Of a stretch of DNA of 64,000 bases, positions 23,370 through 36,105 are shown one piece after another. Within the stretch, counting starts at the first letter, position 1; every line of letters begins with the position of its first letter. The notes below the pieces were generated by a model that was given only the letters and a program-made list of their open reading frames with translations, ran no database searches and was not told the origin of the DNA. A program made the translations under genes and the position numbers. This stretch comes from Lepeophtheirus salmonis. Lineage: Eukaryota > Arthropoda > Copepoda > Siphonostomatoida > Caligidae. Location: the NCBI RefSeq assembly GCF_016086655.4, contig NC_052135.2, positions 69,289,702 to 69,353,701 of the forward strand, in the 5' to 3' direction.

Positions 23370-25198
23370 CTTAAAGAGATCAAGAACCAGAGTAAAAATA
23401 TATAAACAATTTCGATCCATTGGGGGTATGAAAAGATATGATAAAATATTATAATAGAAGTCTCTTTTTGTAGTTTCAATCTGAAAAGGTGTTTCCGATT
23501 TTCCAAAGGTGTTATGATTATTATTTTATTATTAAAGAGAGAAAAAAAAAGTCAAATTAATCCCTGGTGCGAAACACAAAAGATTTGTTGCAAAGTTACA
23601 AATGTGAGTTCTTACTGGACTCTGAGTAGAGTTGAACATCAAAATTGCTGCAATTCCTGCCTATTCCTGCTCACCTTGTGTATATTTCCTTATACACAAA
23701 GCTACTTACAGCTACTTTAATGAGACGTCGTAACAGCTAAGCTATTTTTCTCACAAACATCTTTCAAATGACTCGGATGAGCACTTTTACGAGTCATGAT
23801 TACTTTGTAGTAATTTATTTATATAGACCATAACAGTGGTGCCCTCTTGTAGGCAAGAAATGCACCATATTAGTTGTTTTGATTCTTTAATAGTTTTTTG
23901 CTTATTTGTTTATTACTTTAGCTAACTAATGTGGCACCAGGAGGCGGGTAAGGTTTTTTTTTTTAGTTTGATCGTGCCCATTAATCTCGTTGTTTTGCTA
24001 CTGTTAATTAATAGTACATAGATAAAGTATACAATCAATCCTTATATATATGGTCTAGCGAAGTGCTAAGACCCGTCCTATAGCGCCTTGAATTTTTCTT
24101 AAAAATAAAACTTTTATTCGTTTATGTCTGTTTTCATTATACATTTATATAATAGGTACATATTATCTAACAATTATTGTCTGTGTGTCCATACCATTAG
24201 GCCTATGAGGCTGAGACTTTGCATGGGTACCTCTTTTGAATCTGGCCAGGGTAAGACCGGGGGGGGGGTCATATGAGGGGGCTTATTATATACCCAAAAC
24301 ACAAAAATTGTTTTTAGAACTCAAGGAGACTAGATTGGTGGTTGAACTATAAATCAATAAGTGACTGGGGTCTCCTCAAAAACAACTATACAAAGTAGGG
24401 TTTTTTTTTAAATTGATTCAAAATCAAAAAAGTTATGGGCAAAAAAAAGAAAAGGGTGAAAATTACAGTTTGATTTTCTTTCAGATGCAAAAAAAGAAAA
24501 GAAAGATTTTTCAAATAAATAAATTTATATAAATTTGTGTGTAGATTCGTTTGCATATAAATTTAATTGATGTTGAACTGAAATATACGTAATTTTCTAA
24601 ATAATTTTTCATTTTTTGTACAAAAAAATTATCTTTTTTTCATCAAACGTCAATTTTACTATTTGATGAAGAAGAAATGCAAAAAAAAAAAAAAATTACC
24701 TATATGATAGAGTATTTTCAATTTCCAAAGACATCTTGTTATATAATTTTTGCAATATTTGCAAAAATGAAACAGTTATCAATTGTTATTTTTTCAACGA
24801 CATTACTATCTCTAACTTTTTGTTTTTACATGAACAAAAAAATCTTGGTAGTTTTTTATTCCTCTTTATAATTCCAAGAAATGCTATTTACTACTTTTTT
24901 TGCAAAATTAGTACAAAAAATGCTTTCAATTTTATTCATGAATTTCGATTTGGCATTTTTTTAACAAATATAAAAGACAAAATTTTTTCATGTATTTATG
25001 AATGTTCTTTGAAGTTTATAACCCTTTTTTTAAAATTAATAATACATACATAAATGATAATACTCGCCCGCACCGAAGTGGTCTCAACATAGAGAAGAAA
25101 TAATATTGGGAATTGTATATGTGATTTCCCGCTCCCTCCTTGGCCCAAACAACGCAGGGAAACACTTAGCTAGTATTTATACATTTTACTTCGTTATA
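23370..25198. other. Spacer with family G repeat (24185-24395)
   Basis: It holds the second copy of family G (GGGTACCTCTTTTGAA, TACCCAAAACACAAAAA). The rest is very AT-rich. Open frames at 24677-25053 consist of Phe/Ile/Asn-rich low-complexity residues with no recognisable motif, so they are not called. Confidence 0.45.
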
Positions 25199-25200
25199 TA

Positions 25201-25696
25201 CCGGGTGATCCATTGAAATCTGAACACTTAATAATTCAATAATTAATGAAGGTTAAGTGATTGAAATTAATTCATATTTCGATATATTAAAGCATAAAAA
25301 ATTAGTTACAAAACAAAACAAAAGTTGGCTGACGTACAAGTTGAGTCCGTTGCAAGACTCTTCTGAATGAATTTTGAACGAGTCTTTTGAACTCTTTTGG
25401 CCCCTACAACCCTGATGCCAAACCCCTCGACTACCCCTCCAGGTAATCCAAACTCAGAGGCCCTTAAAGCCATTATCAGCCAGCACTGGGACGCCATGGC
25501 AGATGACTACAACCGCAGTGGGTGCCAGGCTTTATGCCGCCACCTGGAGTGTCATCATTGCCGCAATGGGCGACTACATTAATGATTAAGAGAGCTCATA
25601 CACACATCTACTTATAGTATTAATTTTGTTGAAATTATATTATTAATTAATAAATTATCTCTAGTTGCAGTTCAAAAAACGAACTGGACCACTCGG
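25201..25696 (+). mobile_element. Internally deleted Tc1/mariner element (496 bp)
   Basis: The ends are CCGGGTGATCCATTGAAATC on the left and, reverse-complemented, CCGAGTGGTCCAGTTCG on the right, each beside TA (25199-25200, 25697-25698). Inside, the plus-strand frame at 25425-25585 reads NSEALKAIISQHWDAMADDY, the conserved transposase C-terminus of DD(36-37)D elements. The segment LECHHCRNGRLH then corresponds to the terminal RRLExVIAxNGG block, frameshifted. Most of the transposase is missing, so it behaves as a MITE-like deletion derivative. Confidence 0.75.
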
Positions 25697-27958
25697 TAAA
25701 GGAATAATTTAAAAAAAAAGAAAAAAAAAAACACCGTTAATTACTTTACAGAGGCTGAATTTAACCTTAAGTTAGGACCAATAAGTTGGTACTGAACTGG
25801 ACTGGATCGTAGTCCTAACTAAGGATCGACCTCCCCACTCCCCTAATTCGTCTTTTGTCTTTCTTTTATAGAAGTAGCTGTTAGTTTCTCTCTGTTTTGA
25901 CAAAGAGATCAATCCTCTCAAGGATCAAAATCACATCAAAACTGACACTTTGAGAGGTCCTGACTGCATCGTTAGTATATAACAACAATCAGCAAACGCA
26001 CAATGAGGTGCGAGCAAACTAATAAAAAAATCAACCCGCTAGATGATGCTAGATGCTTGTTCATATAATTGAAAGAAAGAAAAACTACTGTGAAGGTATT
26101 TAGATAGGCAGTAATTACTCATGTTGATCTAACAGCAAAAATATCACAACATAAAAATGGTAGAGCTTGGTCCCTGGATTACAAATATGGCCTTAGTTTT
26201 ACTCTATCATCTTCAGATCCTTCATAAAAAGGCTATAATTTAAAAAATTTTGCTTTTTTAAGATTCAAAGCTTTTTTAAACGCTGGTTGTCTAAATATGG
26301 ATAAAGGATATTAATATGTATATTTCACAGCCTAATGCTAAACAATTCCAAAACAATTTTTAAATTGTATTTAATATCGTTAGAACTTGAGTTATCTTTG
26401 TTTAAAGTTGAAAACGGGTTTTTTTAGAGGCTCATAGCTGCAAAAAAGATAAATCCAGAAAGTGTAAAAATATCTTATTTGATAGCTGAAAGTCTGAACT
26501 ATACTTTAACAAAGACTCCATTCAGAAAACTCTCTGTGGACCTTCGTCACAGAGGGAATACACGAATGGTCGGATTCAACAATTGTCTTCAATTCAGATT
26601 AATTTTCCCAATTTGGCATCTGAATCAGGCAATCTGATCCTCCAAAATCATCATTTCTATCATACCATTGTGGACGCCTTAATTAAATTTTTAGTATTAA
26701 ACGGTTCAATTATTCTCAAAAAACAATTAATTTTTACTTTAAATTGTCATTGAAATAAACAAATTTGCAGTTCATTTTATATTTAAGGATATTAATGATA
26801 TATCTATTTTCTGTATCATAAAATCATTCAAACAATGCTTCTTAACTAAAAAATTAGTCTGAACGGTTCCACTTTTAGAAACATCTGCTTTATAGACAGT
26901 ATATTCAAAATCTGTAATTGAATTATAACGCTTAATAAGTATATTACTAAGAAAAGTTCACGCTTCTGGTACTCTGCAAATATTTTTTCTATGATACTGA
27001 AACGTTGTAGAGCATGTTTTTTTTTTGTTCCTAGGAACAACTTTTAAAAAGTAACAGCTGTTAACAAATTAAATATATAATAAAGTTCATTACAATTCTA
27101 CTCTACATATAGTAATTATTAATATTATGATATTTCTTGATGAATATATTATATTTATGATATATATGTATTCCGTTTTCTAGGGCTTGAGTATGACGCA
27201 CAATCTCTTGGATTATTTTGTTTACTTCTCACACCCCATTAATGGACATTGAATTGACTTCATTCATAGATATCAAAATGGAGGAACTCTTTTTTTTTAA
27301 AGTCCTGACCCTGATAAACAATTTATTTATTTCTTTCTTTAAATTGACTTCGGACGAATTTGGCATCTTCCCAACTTGGATGTTTTATAACTGATGTATA
27401 TTATATAAACCTATTACTTCTCACTCAGGGAGTGAAGGGGTATCTGATGCAGAGAAGGAAATTTACTCAATGACGCTTAAGTGGATTTTATATCCTGTAT
27501 TCCAAGAAGTTGCAAAAGGTGAATGACCCTTGGAAACATTCCCCCCGGCCCCCTCTTCTCCTAGGATTTATCAAGGTTTTCTTCTTCTACGATGCCGTTA
27601 CCCACTAGTGGTCCTTCCATCTTAATACCTACAACGGCTACTACTTAGGGATGACGCGCGTACGCAAAGGAGAATAATAATAAAGTCCTATGTACGTACT
27701 CGTACGTACATATGTACATTCCGGAACAGAGATTTAAATACGTACATACAAGTCCATTGATATATAAAGGTAACTACTATACATACATCAGTTTTTAAAG
27801 GGATCATAACTAGTTTTGTGAAATTATTATTCACTTTTTACTCTAATGCAAAAAAATACCACAAAAAAAACCAAGTAACCAACATAGGGGGCAATGACCC
27901 TACCCCTTGTAAAAAAAATCTTCATTTTCTATTTATCTCTACATACTTATATTGCATA
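25697..27958. other. Spacer with a partial family C repeat (25760-25835)
   Basis: GTTGGTACTGAACTGGACTGG and GTCCTAACTAAGGATCGACC at 25780-25830 match family C. A near-perfect palindrome, TATGTACGTAC-TC-GTACGTACATA, is at 27689-27712. No gene was seen in the rest. Confidence 0.45.
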
Positions 27959-27960
27959 TA

Positions 27961-29095
27961 CAAGGTGACCCATATGTCTTAGAACAACTTCAACAGCCAA
28001 GAAAGACCACAAATATTTATTTGGAGAAATAATTTTTTGCCAATCAGCCGGAAATTTTCTTCAAAATGAGTGGCAATTTTTTTCACATGGCCATCATTTG
28101 CGGCAACTACAGCTCTCAGACGCTTTGGAACATCTATACAGGCTATATTGAGGGTCTCCTCCAACAAGTTGACACTATGACTGCCTTATAGTTGTCAACG
28201 CTGCGATAAAAAAAGTCACACTAACCCCTTCATCTCCAGAAAGGACTATATGGAGAAGTCCATACGTAGAGATCTTGGAAGAAAGGGGAGGGGCACATGT
28301 CCTTGCTCTGAAAGTGCTCGAAAGTGGTTTGGCACCACTCCTGTACAGACTTTGCAGTATGTGAAGGTGCTCCTTTCTATTTCTGGATCCAAGGAAGTAC
28401 TTGGGACTGTAAAATGTCCAGATAGAGACGTTGTTTGACCTTCACACCATCGGAAATGAAGATCAAGGGCGTCTTCATCCCGTAGGAGGAGACACCCGCC
28501 CAAACCATCATTGAGGCCGGCTTAAAGCACCTCAACGAGCGCAGGGGAATGCCCTCGATTCTTTGACCCAGCACCCGATCGTTGTGGTTATTTCAAGCCA
28601 ACCCTACGGTAAAGATCTTCTCGTCAGTTCAAATAATTGGAAATTGGATACAAGACTTGAGTAATTCTGGATCAGTTTCTTGGACATTGAGACCCCTTCT
28701 TTTTGCTGTTGATCCAACTTTGTTACCTCAATCAATCAAGGTGTCCTCATGAACCTCAGGGGACTACTCTGGGCCTGCCATTAACACTCCCGGTCTCCTT
28801 GTACCGCTTGATCTTGTATTGGACCGATTACATGGACTTGTTGAGTTCTTTCAGGGCCTTGGAAATGGCTCTGCAACTCTTCCCTTCCAAATGAAGCGAA
28901 ATAATGGCGCGCTTCGTGATCATGATGTTGTTTGTTAGAGGCTCAAGAATACGTTTGATAAAAAAATGTTTTTTTTTAACAAACAACGATAAAGGTTGCG
29001 ATAATCATCTGTAGTAAGTATAATTAAAAAATATCCATCCATCTAGGAGAAATATTAAGTTAAACTTCCCGTCCTTTGACTTATGGGTTACCCTG
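27961..29095 (-). mobile_element. Mariner/Tc1-like element with decayed transposase
   Basis: The terminal repeats are CAAGGTGACCCATATGTC and, as the reverse complement of the right end, CAGGGTAACCCATAAGTC. Each abuts TA (27959-27960; 29096-29097). Total length is 1135 bp, a normal size for a single-gene mariner. The TA duplication and terminal repeats are intact although the gene is dead. Confidence 0.82.
27985..28925 (-). pseudogene. Mariner-like transposase pseudogene
   Basis: Read on the minus strand, the N-terminal part near 28840-28925 gives a helix-turn-helix-like segment, RAIISLHLEGKSCRAISKAL. Near 28390-28540 it gives SMMVWAGVSSYGMKTPLIF, the conserved block before the second catalytic Asp, followed by YLDILQSQVLPWIQK. 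Around 28250-28330 a QEWCQTxFRA-type segment with the decayed PDLNPMD region is recognisable, and the tail VPKRLRAVVAANDGH is the family C-terminus. Several stops and frameshifts separate these pieces, so no functional protein can be made. Confidence 0.72.
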
Positions 29096-29096
29096 T

Positions 29097-29429
29097 ACAT
29101 AGGTAATATATATATTAGGGTTTCTCATTTAATAAAAAATAATCTATTGTAAAAACTAATCTGGTCCATATTGAACTATTAATTTTCAGTTCTGCATTTT
29201 ATCCTTATCACAGAAAGTGCATTTTAAAATCCTATGAATCTCACTTTCTTAAATTATGTTACCTTATCCGACACGCAAAAAAAAAAAAAAGAAAAAACAT
29301 AAAAAGTAATGAGTGTACACTACAGAGCGGGGATCCAAAAACTGCAGTAGCATTTAATTTCTATTTTATCACCATTATTTTTGACTACGAGGTTTCAGTA
29401 CTCAACCAAAATACATCTAAAATAAACAA
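29097..29429. other. Gene-free spacer
   Basis: AT-rich spacer. The start of the transposase fragment that follows may lie here, but no terminal repeat was found. Confidence 0.4.
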
Positions 29430-29816
29430 GTTTTGCTTGTATCCCCTGTCTCCCAGTGTAGAAATGTCAAAGCAACAACAACAAAAATCAATGCGGGTGT
29501 CAGTGCCGAGAAGACTGTAGAAACCGTTGACTTCTCCATCCAGATTGTCAACAATACGACCAAGAAGAACCAAAACTTCTGCAACAACAATATGGGTTAC
29601 TTTTGGCATGTGGCACTCCTCCTGACTTCAACCCCCCTGGGCTTTGCAGTTTAGAGTATCTTAGATAAGAATGTCTGGCGCACCTATCATTCATATTTGG
29701 ATTTGTTCATAGCTGCCATCAGGACAGCGATGTCCGTCATGGACACGGCTTTCATTTTCAAGAGCTGTCGATCTGTTTGCCGGCGTGACAAGGGTGATCG
29801 GGCTTGTCAAAAAAGG
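29430..29816 (+). pseudogene. Transposase C-terminal fragment (mariner/Tc1 type)
   Basis: Plus-strand pieces read GTPPDFNPPG, a decayed PPxSPDLNPLD block. This is followed by KNVWRTYHSYLDLFIAAIRT and MDTAFIFKSCRSVCRR, ending at a TGA near 29816. The order and spacing match the end of a mariner-like DDE transposase. A frameshift lies between the first and second piece. The upstream part (29430-29600) is open but not recognisable. No terminal repeats were identified. Confidence 0.6.
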
Positions 29817-31597
29817 ATATATTGAATATAATTTATGGTTAAATATAGTATTTAAACATATCACAAAATGATTTTGATTTGTCCTTCCTTTTGATAAAAA
29901 CCACATTTTTGTATTTTCCAATCATGCCTTGTTTTGTCTCTGCACTCTTTGATAGAAAAATATATATCCGAGCCCTTGGCCTAAAGGTGTCATCAAGATT
30001 CTTTAATATGTAGGATTTAACTTTTAATTTAATAAATTATTTATGACTAAATGAAGCTTATATTATGAAATAATTTAATGTGGGATTTTACGTACATAAG
30101 TTTAAAACACCCTAAAATCCCGGGGAAACGGTATCCTGGTATCTGGGAAGCTAATATATTTGTGATCTAACTACGAGTATGTATAAAGTTACATCAATTA
30201 CGTCTCAGGTTAATAATGAATGTGTCAAAAGTCAATGCTAATTATGTGTACGATGAATGACATTTGCTATCGCCATGAAATAGTTAATTAAGCATTATAA
30301 AAAAAAATTCGCAGAAGCATTCAAAATATTATTATAGGACTACATTTTGTGGAAAAAAACGTTTGATGGATTATAATATGTTTTTTATAATCTATCAATT
30401 TATCTAATAAACGTGGTTTTTATTACCATTGTCCTGAAGGTTGAATGGTAAAGTCGAATTAGAAATAGATTTTAATCAAACACAGAATATTTGAAATGGA
30501 GCAATGTTGTAAACCACCATATTTTAACATTTATATAGAAGAAGAGAAGAGAAAAAAAGCGTGTGCTCTTTTTTAATTGCTAAACTGTGTTTTTTCTCTA
30601 CAAAAGTCCATTACTTAATTATACAGTATAGATTATTCGTAAGTAGTGTCAATCCATCGGACCAATTAATGGAAAATTGAAATATAAAAAAATAATATTT
30701 GGATACTGTTCTTTTTATTCATTTCATTTGATCTCAGTGTACAGAATAAAAACTTTCAAATTTTCGCATTTAAAAGTAGTCTTAAAGAAATAATTAATGC
30801 TCTTTCTGAAAATAGGTCATTAGTAAAAAAATAAAAAGTTTTTTTCCAAAGAAAAGTCAGAAATATTTTGTTTCCTAGTAAAGGTCCTTTCTCGTTTTTT
30901 TCCCTTCTTAAATCTTCAAATGCATCCGAATAGGAGACAAAAGGTGTTTTATCGGATAATCTTGTTTAAATGGCGTCATAATGTATATGTATATCAGTCA
31001 CATCATTCTAAATCAATCTTCACCAAATTTTATTAGAATGATAAATCATGTGTGAAATAAGAAAATAGGCAAATTATTTTGGCGTTTGAAATATAATTAA
31101 AGTTTAACTAAGACTTAAGTCACACATAAGTCAGAAAATCCTTATGATATAAGCCTTTATTTCTATTAACCTTGCAATTACGTATTTATTTATGTAATAT
31201 TATTAGTTATCAAAAATTAAACTAAATTAAATGCTTGCTCAGGTATAATCCATAATAGTTTGTTCCAAAAGTGATAGTAGGTCTTTAGGAGGGCAGAGGG
31301 GGATTTTGATGAAGTTGCAGGTCAAAAAATAATGTATATGCAAGACCAACTTATTGTTTCATTTGAGGAGCCTGCAGACTTTAAGGGCTGTTAAGAACTT
31401 GACCAATTATCCAATATATTAGATGTGCCATTGAGTACGTAGCTCAATTTAATCAGGCCCTCAGAGTAAGATAAGAGGATCAACATAACTTCATCTAATG
31501 ATCAGAGCACGCTAATATTAACGGTAACAAATCTTAAAAATCGTAAAATCTTCAAAATATATTAGTAGGAGAAAACAAATTTTATGATGATACTTTG
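29817..31597. other. Gene-free spacer
   Basis: AT-rich, with no protein similarity, no repeat family recognised and no RNA gene seen. Confidence 0.45.
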
Positions 31598-32046
31598 CTG
31601 GGCGTCCGCAAGGGGTGGGATGGAGGGTGCAACCCCCTTAAATTAAGGATTCTTAGCTATTTACAAGGAAATTTTAATATTAAAAAAATTTAATATTTGA
31701 AATTTTTTTCCAAGAAATTTAACTTTTTTTGAACAAATGTGGATTTTTGAATTTTTTTTCCAAAAATGTAATTTTTGCCTACAAAGTTAAATTATTTGTG
31801 AGCAACATTGTATTTTTGGAATATTATTTTAAAAAAATATATATATATTTTGTGAATAGCTGGGGATTTTTGAAATTTTTTTCCAAAAGATTTAATATTT
31901 TTGAATAGGTATGGATTTTTTGTTACTTTTTGTGTGAACATCTTTGGAATTTTGATTTTTTTCCCCAAAAATTTAATATATATTTTTTTTTTCCAAAATA
32001 ATTAATTTTTGAGAATAACTATGGATTTTTCAATTTTTTTTTTTCC
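31598..32046 (+). repeat. Family A element, right-truncated
   Basis: It starts CTGGGCGTCCGCAAGG and then CCCCCTTAAATTAAGGATTCT. The repeated units GTGAATAGCTGGGGATTTTTG and GAATAGGTATGGATTTTTT follow at ~50-bp spacing. The usual GGACGCCCCTG right end is missing, and the sequence runs straight into family D at about 32050. Confidence 0.7.
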
Positions 32047-32049
32047 AAG

Positions 32050-32420
32050 CACGTTGCACGAAGTCTAAACAGAGATAGCTCGGATTAATTTTGATCCCAC
32101 CGTCTCTTATATGTATACAGTATTTTTTCTAGAACTTATCGGGTATTTCCGTCATTCATTTGAAAAAAATGAATGACATTTGATCTAGAAAAATATTTGT
32201 CTCTCATAATATATGAGACTGAAAAAAATCGGTCCGTAAATTGAGACCGAAAAAAATCGTCCATAAATTGAGACCGAATCAAAATCGGTATACAGAGTGA
32301 GACTGAAAAAAATCGGTCCACGGACTGAGACCACAGTTTGAAGCGAAAATCGCTCTAAAAAAATTTACTTAAGACCAAACCGAAAAAAAAAAATCGGTGT
32401 TGGACCGAGTCTCAACACTA
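32050..32420. mobile_element. Family D repeat, copy 2, with ~28-bp internal array
   Basis: It shares TCCCACCGTCTCTTATATGTA with copy 1. Direct repeats start at 32215, 32243, 32270, 32299 and 32327 (spacing 27-29 bp). The right end reads GGACCGAGTCTCAACACTAA, inverse to the TTAGTGTTGGGG left end of copy 1. No protein is encoded. Confidence 0.68.
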
Positions 32421-33261
32421 ATACATACCATATGGAGCTCATTTCCATATTTTTATTTGAAGTTTTATTACATTTTATATAACGCACTTTAATGTTATAA
32501 GTAGATAGTTAACCTGTTTTTTTTTTTTTTTTCAATGTCTGTTTTTTTGATACAATATGCACAAGAAAACCCGTGATTGTTTTCAAAACAAGTAAATTCC
32601 TTATGATAATTGTTTCAAAAACATTGTATTACAGTCTTTTTGTTTTAATGTTTAAAATTAGAGGTAGTAGTACCCGGTATTACCGGAGTAATTTGGCGCC
32701 GGCTAAAATACCAATTTTTCTTTAATAGGTATTATAGAAAATAGCTACTCGATAAATCTTCAGTGCAGGCTCGCTAACGGCATTCCATGGAACGTGCATT
32801 CAATGAACAGAACGCTGAACAGAACAGGTTTTTTTTTAAAGGTTGAACGCTAAAAATCAGATTTTAGCGTTCCGTTCCAATAGTACTTAAAAAAAATTTA
32901 TTTTTTACGTTTTTTAAATATGATTGAAATGGCTGATAAAGCAAAGGCGAACACTTAGTAGACCTATTTTGTGGCAGTAGCATAGGAGGGTGTGAGGCTG
33001 AGTGGGCACTTTTGAAGGCAAAAAATCGGAAAAAAAAAATTCAAAAGTACAGAGTTATTCACTAGAAATTTATTTTTTGGAAAAAAAAATCAAAAATTAC
33101 ATTTCAAACAATAATTTTTTTGAAAATCCTTTCACAAATCACCAGCTGTTCATAAAAAATTAAATTTTTTGGAAAACAATTTCAAAAGTCCATAGCTATA
33201 AATTATTTTTTTTAATTTGCAAATCTTAATGTATACACACATGAATTATGGATATATATGT
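32421..33261. repeat. Repeat-rich spacer, with family A core at 33015-33215 (reverse)
   Basis: It contains an inverted GAACGCTAAAA / TTTTAGCGTTC pair near 32845-32875. The AT-rich unit of family A in reverse (ATTCACTAGAAATTT, AAAAGTCCATAGCTAT) runs from 33015 to 33215. Both ends are eroded. No gene was seen. Confidence 0.5.
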
Positions 33262-33295
33262 TACGGGCAATGTGGAAAATCGGACATTTTGTAAA

Positions 33296-34447
33296 AATAC
33301 CCATTAGAACGGGCAATGTGCAGAATGCCCGGATAATTTGTAAAATGCCCTTCAGAGCGGGCAAGTTGATAAATACCTGGACAATCTATAAAATTTCCAA
33401 TAGAGTGGTCAATGGTGATTTTAACTTCATTTACATTGTCCTAAGAAATTATTGTGGGTAATTTGATTATTAAACAATTCATTGCAAGCAATTTGATAAT
33501 CAACTGCAGGGATGCCCAACCCGTGGATCGTGGGCGGCATTGCAGCTTGCCTAATTTTTAGGTGTGGACACTGCTCATTCTAAATCCAAGTAGTATTTTT
33601 TATCTAAATTGTCTTAGTATCATCAAAACGCGTAGAACGCTTATAATACGTACAAACATTAAAAATATTTGAGGGTATCTCGTAATTTTTGAGACTATAA
33701 CATGGCTGCCAGATTAGCTTTTTTAAACAATTTGGTATTGAAAAATTAAATTTGAAATATTTATATTTGGTCTAAAAGTGAAATTAATTTGTATTTAATA
33801 GTTGATTTATGTAGCTATTTTTAAAGAAAATAACTGAATAGGTTCTGCTGCCAATTAAAAAATTTCAAGTAGGAATGTTAGACATCCGTGATCAGGATAT
33901 TAAAAGGGGTCCTTGATACTCAGGATAGAGGCGGCGATAGGTTTTGATCCTCTTTGTGAAGAAGTGGTTGAAACCCGTTGAAAGGGGTCCTTCATATTCA
34001 GGATAGTCGAGGCGATAAGGTTTTAGATCCCCCTGTCTGTCTACCTGCATAACATGTTGGTGGAGGTAATTTGTCTAAATAAAATTGAGTCTCTCGTGAA
34101 CATTTCTTCTCATACAATAGTTTGATTGTATTAATACAATATAAATTTCAATCAAAATAAACTAGAGTATCAAATTGCTTACAATGAAACTGTTGCAAAA
34201 TCAAATCCTAAATGATCAAATTGCTTTTTAATGAATTGTTTAATAAACAAATTGCATGCAATGTCATTGTATAAAAATCAAATCCTTAATGATAAAATTG
34301 CTTAGCAATAAATTGTTTAACATTCAAATTACCCACAATCATTTCTCCTGACAATGTAAATGAAGTTCAAATCACCATTGATCCCTCTATTGGAAATTTT
34401 ATAGATTGCTGAGACAATCTGCACATTACCCATTCTAACGGGCATTT
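33296..34447. mobile_element. Element with long inverted repeats (foldback-like)
   Basis: The left arm at 33296-33500 and right arm at 34275-34447 are inverted copies: ACTTCATTTACATTGTC and TGTGGGTAATTTGA on the left match GACAATGTAAATGAAGT and TCAAATTACCCACA on the right. Between them are a GGATGCCCAACCCGTGGATCG stretch resembling a hAT end (33510) and a ~77-bp direct repeat (AAAGGGGTCCTT at 33903 and 33981). No transposase is present. It is either a foldback element or a local inverted duplication. Confidence 0.6.
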
Positions 34448-34604
34448 TGAAAAATAATAATAATGGTATTCTTTTTATACGTACACGCCTGAAATATTCC
34501 ATTATTACGAACACATAATTATTTCTTATATCAAAAATATTTATATGATTTACATCAGAGAGTACTTATACAGCGCACCCCGTGTCCCGTTGGATTGTAT
34601 ATAA

Positions 34605-34734
34605 CAGAAGGGGGGTAGGCAATCTTTGAGACATGGAGTGCCAACGTCATCATTTCTAATCAATAAGTGTACCACTATCAACAACAATGCTAAAAGACAT
34701 ACACAACATACGTGCCAAAGGTTGCCAACCCCTG
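34605..34734. mobile_element. Short hAT-like MITE
   Basis: The right end reverse-complements to CAGGGGTTGGCAACCTTTGG. The left end reads CAGAAGGGGGGTAGGCAATC, an imperfect inverted match. Such TTGGCAACC ends are common in hAT-derived MITEs. It is about 130 bp and non-coding. Confidence 0.55.
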
Positions 34735-36084
34735 ATAAAAAATAACAATAAATGACATAGATATTGCAGGCATAAGCATATAGCCTATAAGGATATCCCC
34801 TGGTCGACAATGTTTGATTAATACGACTAAATTGCTATTTCTTAGATCAAAAAGCTATCAATATATTTAATGCACCAGGTAACTCGATTTCCTTTATACA
34901 TACACTTAAACAGACAAACTTTGCTTTGTTAGTATGGATAAGCAAGGCAGCTCTAGTGGTTGACCAGATTATTCATTTTAAAAGTATTATTTTAGGGTCT
35001 AAACCCGTGGTTGATTTTTTTAAGCACATATTTTTATCTTTATATACTATAAGTACGATATTTTTATTCATCATGAATATTTTTTTTTTTTTTTTTTTCT
35101 ATAAAACTTATGACTTTGACGAATGACTACCGTGATAAAAGCCTCAATTGAAATCTTCAAATCCTTGACGACTTCAAATATAATTATAAATTCAGAAAAA
35201 TAAGCACAAGTTTCCTCCTGTGTTTGAAATGTTCTGAGAGTATCATTGATGATTTGTCTAATAATCAATTTTATGCTCCTTGCATTACAAAAATAATTAA
35301 CTTAGGAATTGCAGATGAATAACTTCTTAAAATGAAAATCGTCATTGCTTCACATTCAATATGGCTCATATCGCCAAGTTGTTTCGTACGACTCTACATA
35401 TAAAAGCATGGGTTGGCTGTAGATAAAACAAAAAGGTTGTGTCTTATAGTCGAGTTCATTGTTAATTTTTACTTCCATATATGATTCGCAATTAAAGTAG
35501 ATTTAAATATTTAATCTGTCAATCACATACGTGACATCAAATACAATTAATTCATAACATGAAAAAAAAAAGAAAGGAGATGTACTTTCAAAAAAAGTAT
35601 CGTCATTAAATTTGTGGAGAAAGTTGTGTGGTATGGTAACTCTGAGTTCTACTATCTTTACTATCAAGCTCTAAGGAAGAAGATAGACAATTTAGGATAT
35701 CAAAAATAGTAGACATCGGAGATGGAAGTGATTTGGGAGATATTAGTGTACTGCCATACTGTTCACCTAACCTTATTTGGGATCATACTTCAATTATTTA
35801 TGTTCCAGGCTTGGAACTACGCTACTGGACCTTTTATCACAATAGTCATTCATCAAAGTCAATTAAACTGTTTTGTCTCTTAACTGCTTCGACTTCTCTC
35901 ATGCCACACACAAAGTTGTGAACGTGCAGTAAAAGAAATAATCAACGGTTCAGCTTAAATTTGTGGACTAGAGATACTATATTAGAGCAATATTAAAAAT
36001 GTCTTTAATTTCCCCTATTAATGAAGCAAAAAAAGAATTAAAAAGAATTATTGACTCATAGTTTCTTTTTTGAAAGGTTATAGA
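34735..36084. other. Spacer left of the P-element-like fragment
   Basis: AT-rich. An open frame at 35733-35921 (62 residues) may be an upstream decayed part of the following transposase, but I could not match it to a domain. Confidence 0.4.
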
Positions 36085-36105
36085 AAATAAATAAAAGGTT
36101 GTATT

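Noticed and set aside
24677..25053. Overlapping open frames of 64 and 105 codons
   Set aside because: Products are Phe/Ile/Asn-rich low-complexity sequence expected from AT-rich DNA, with no motif or splice context.
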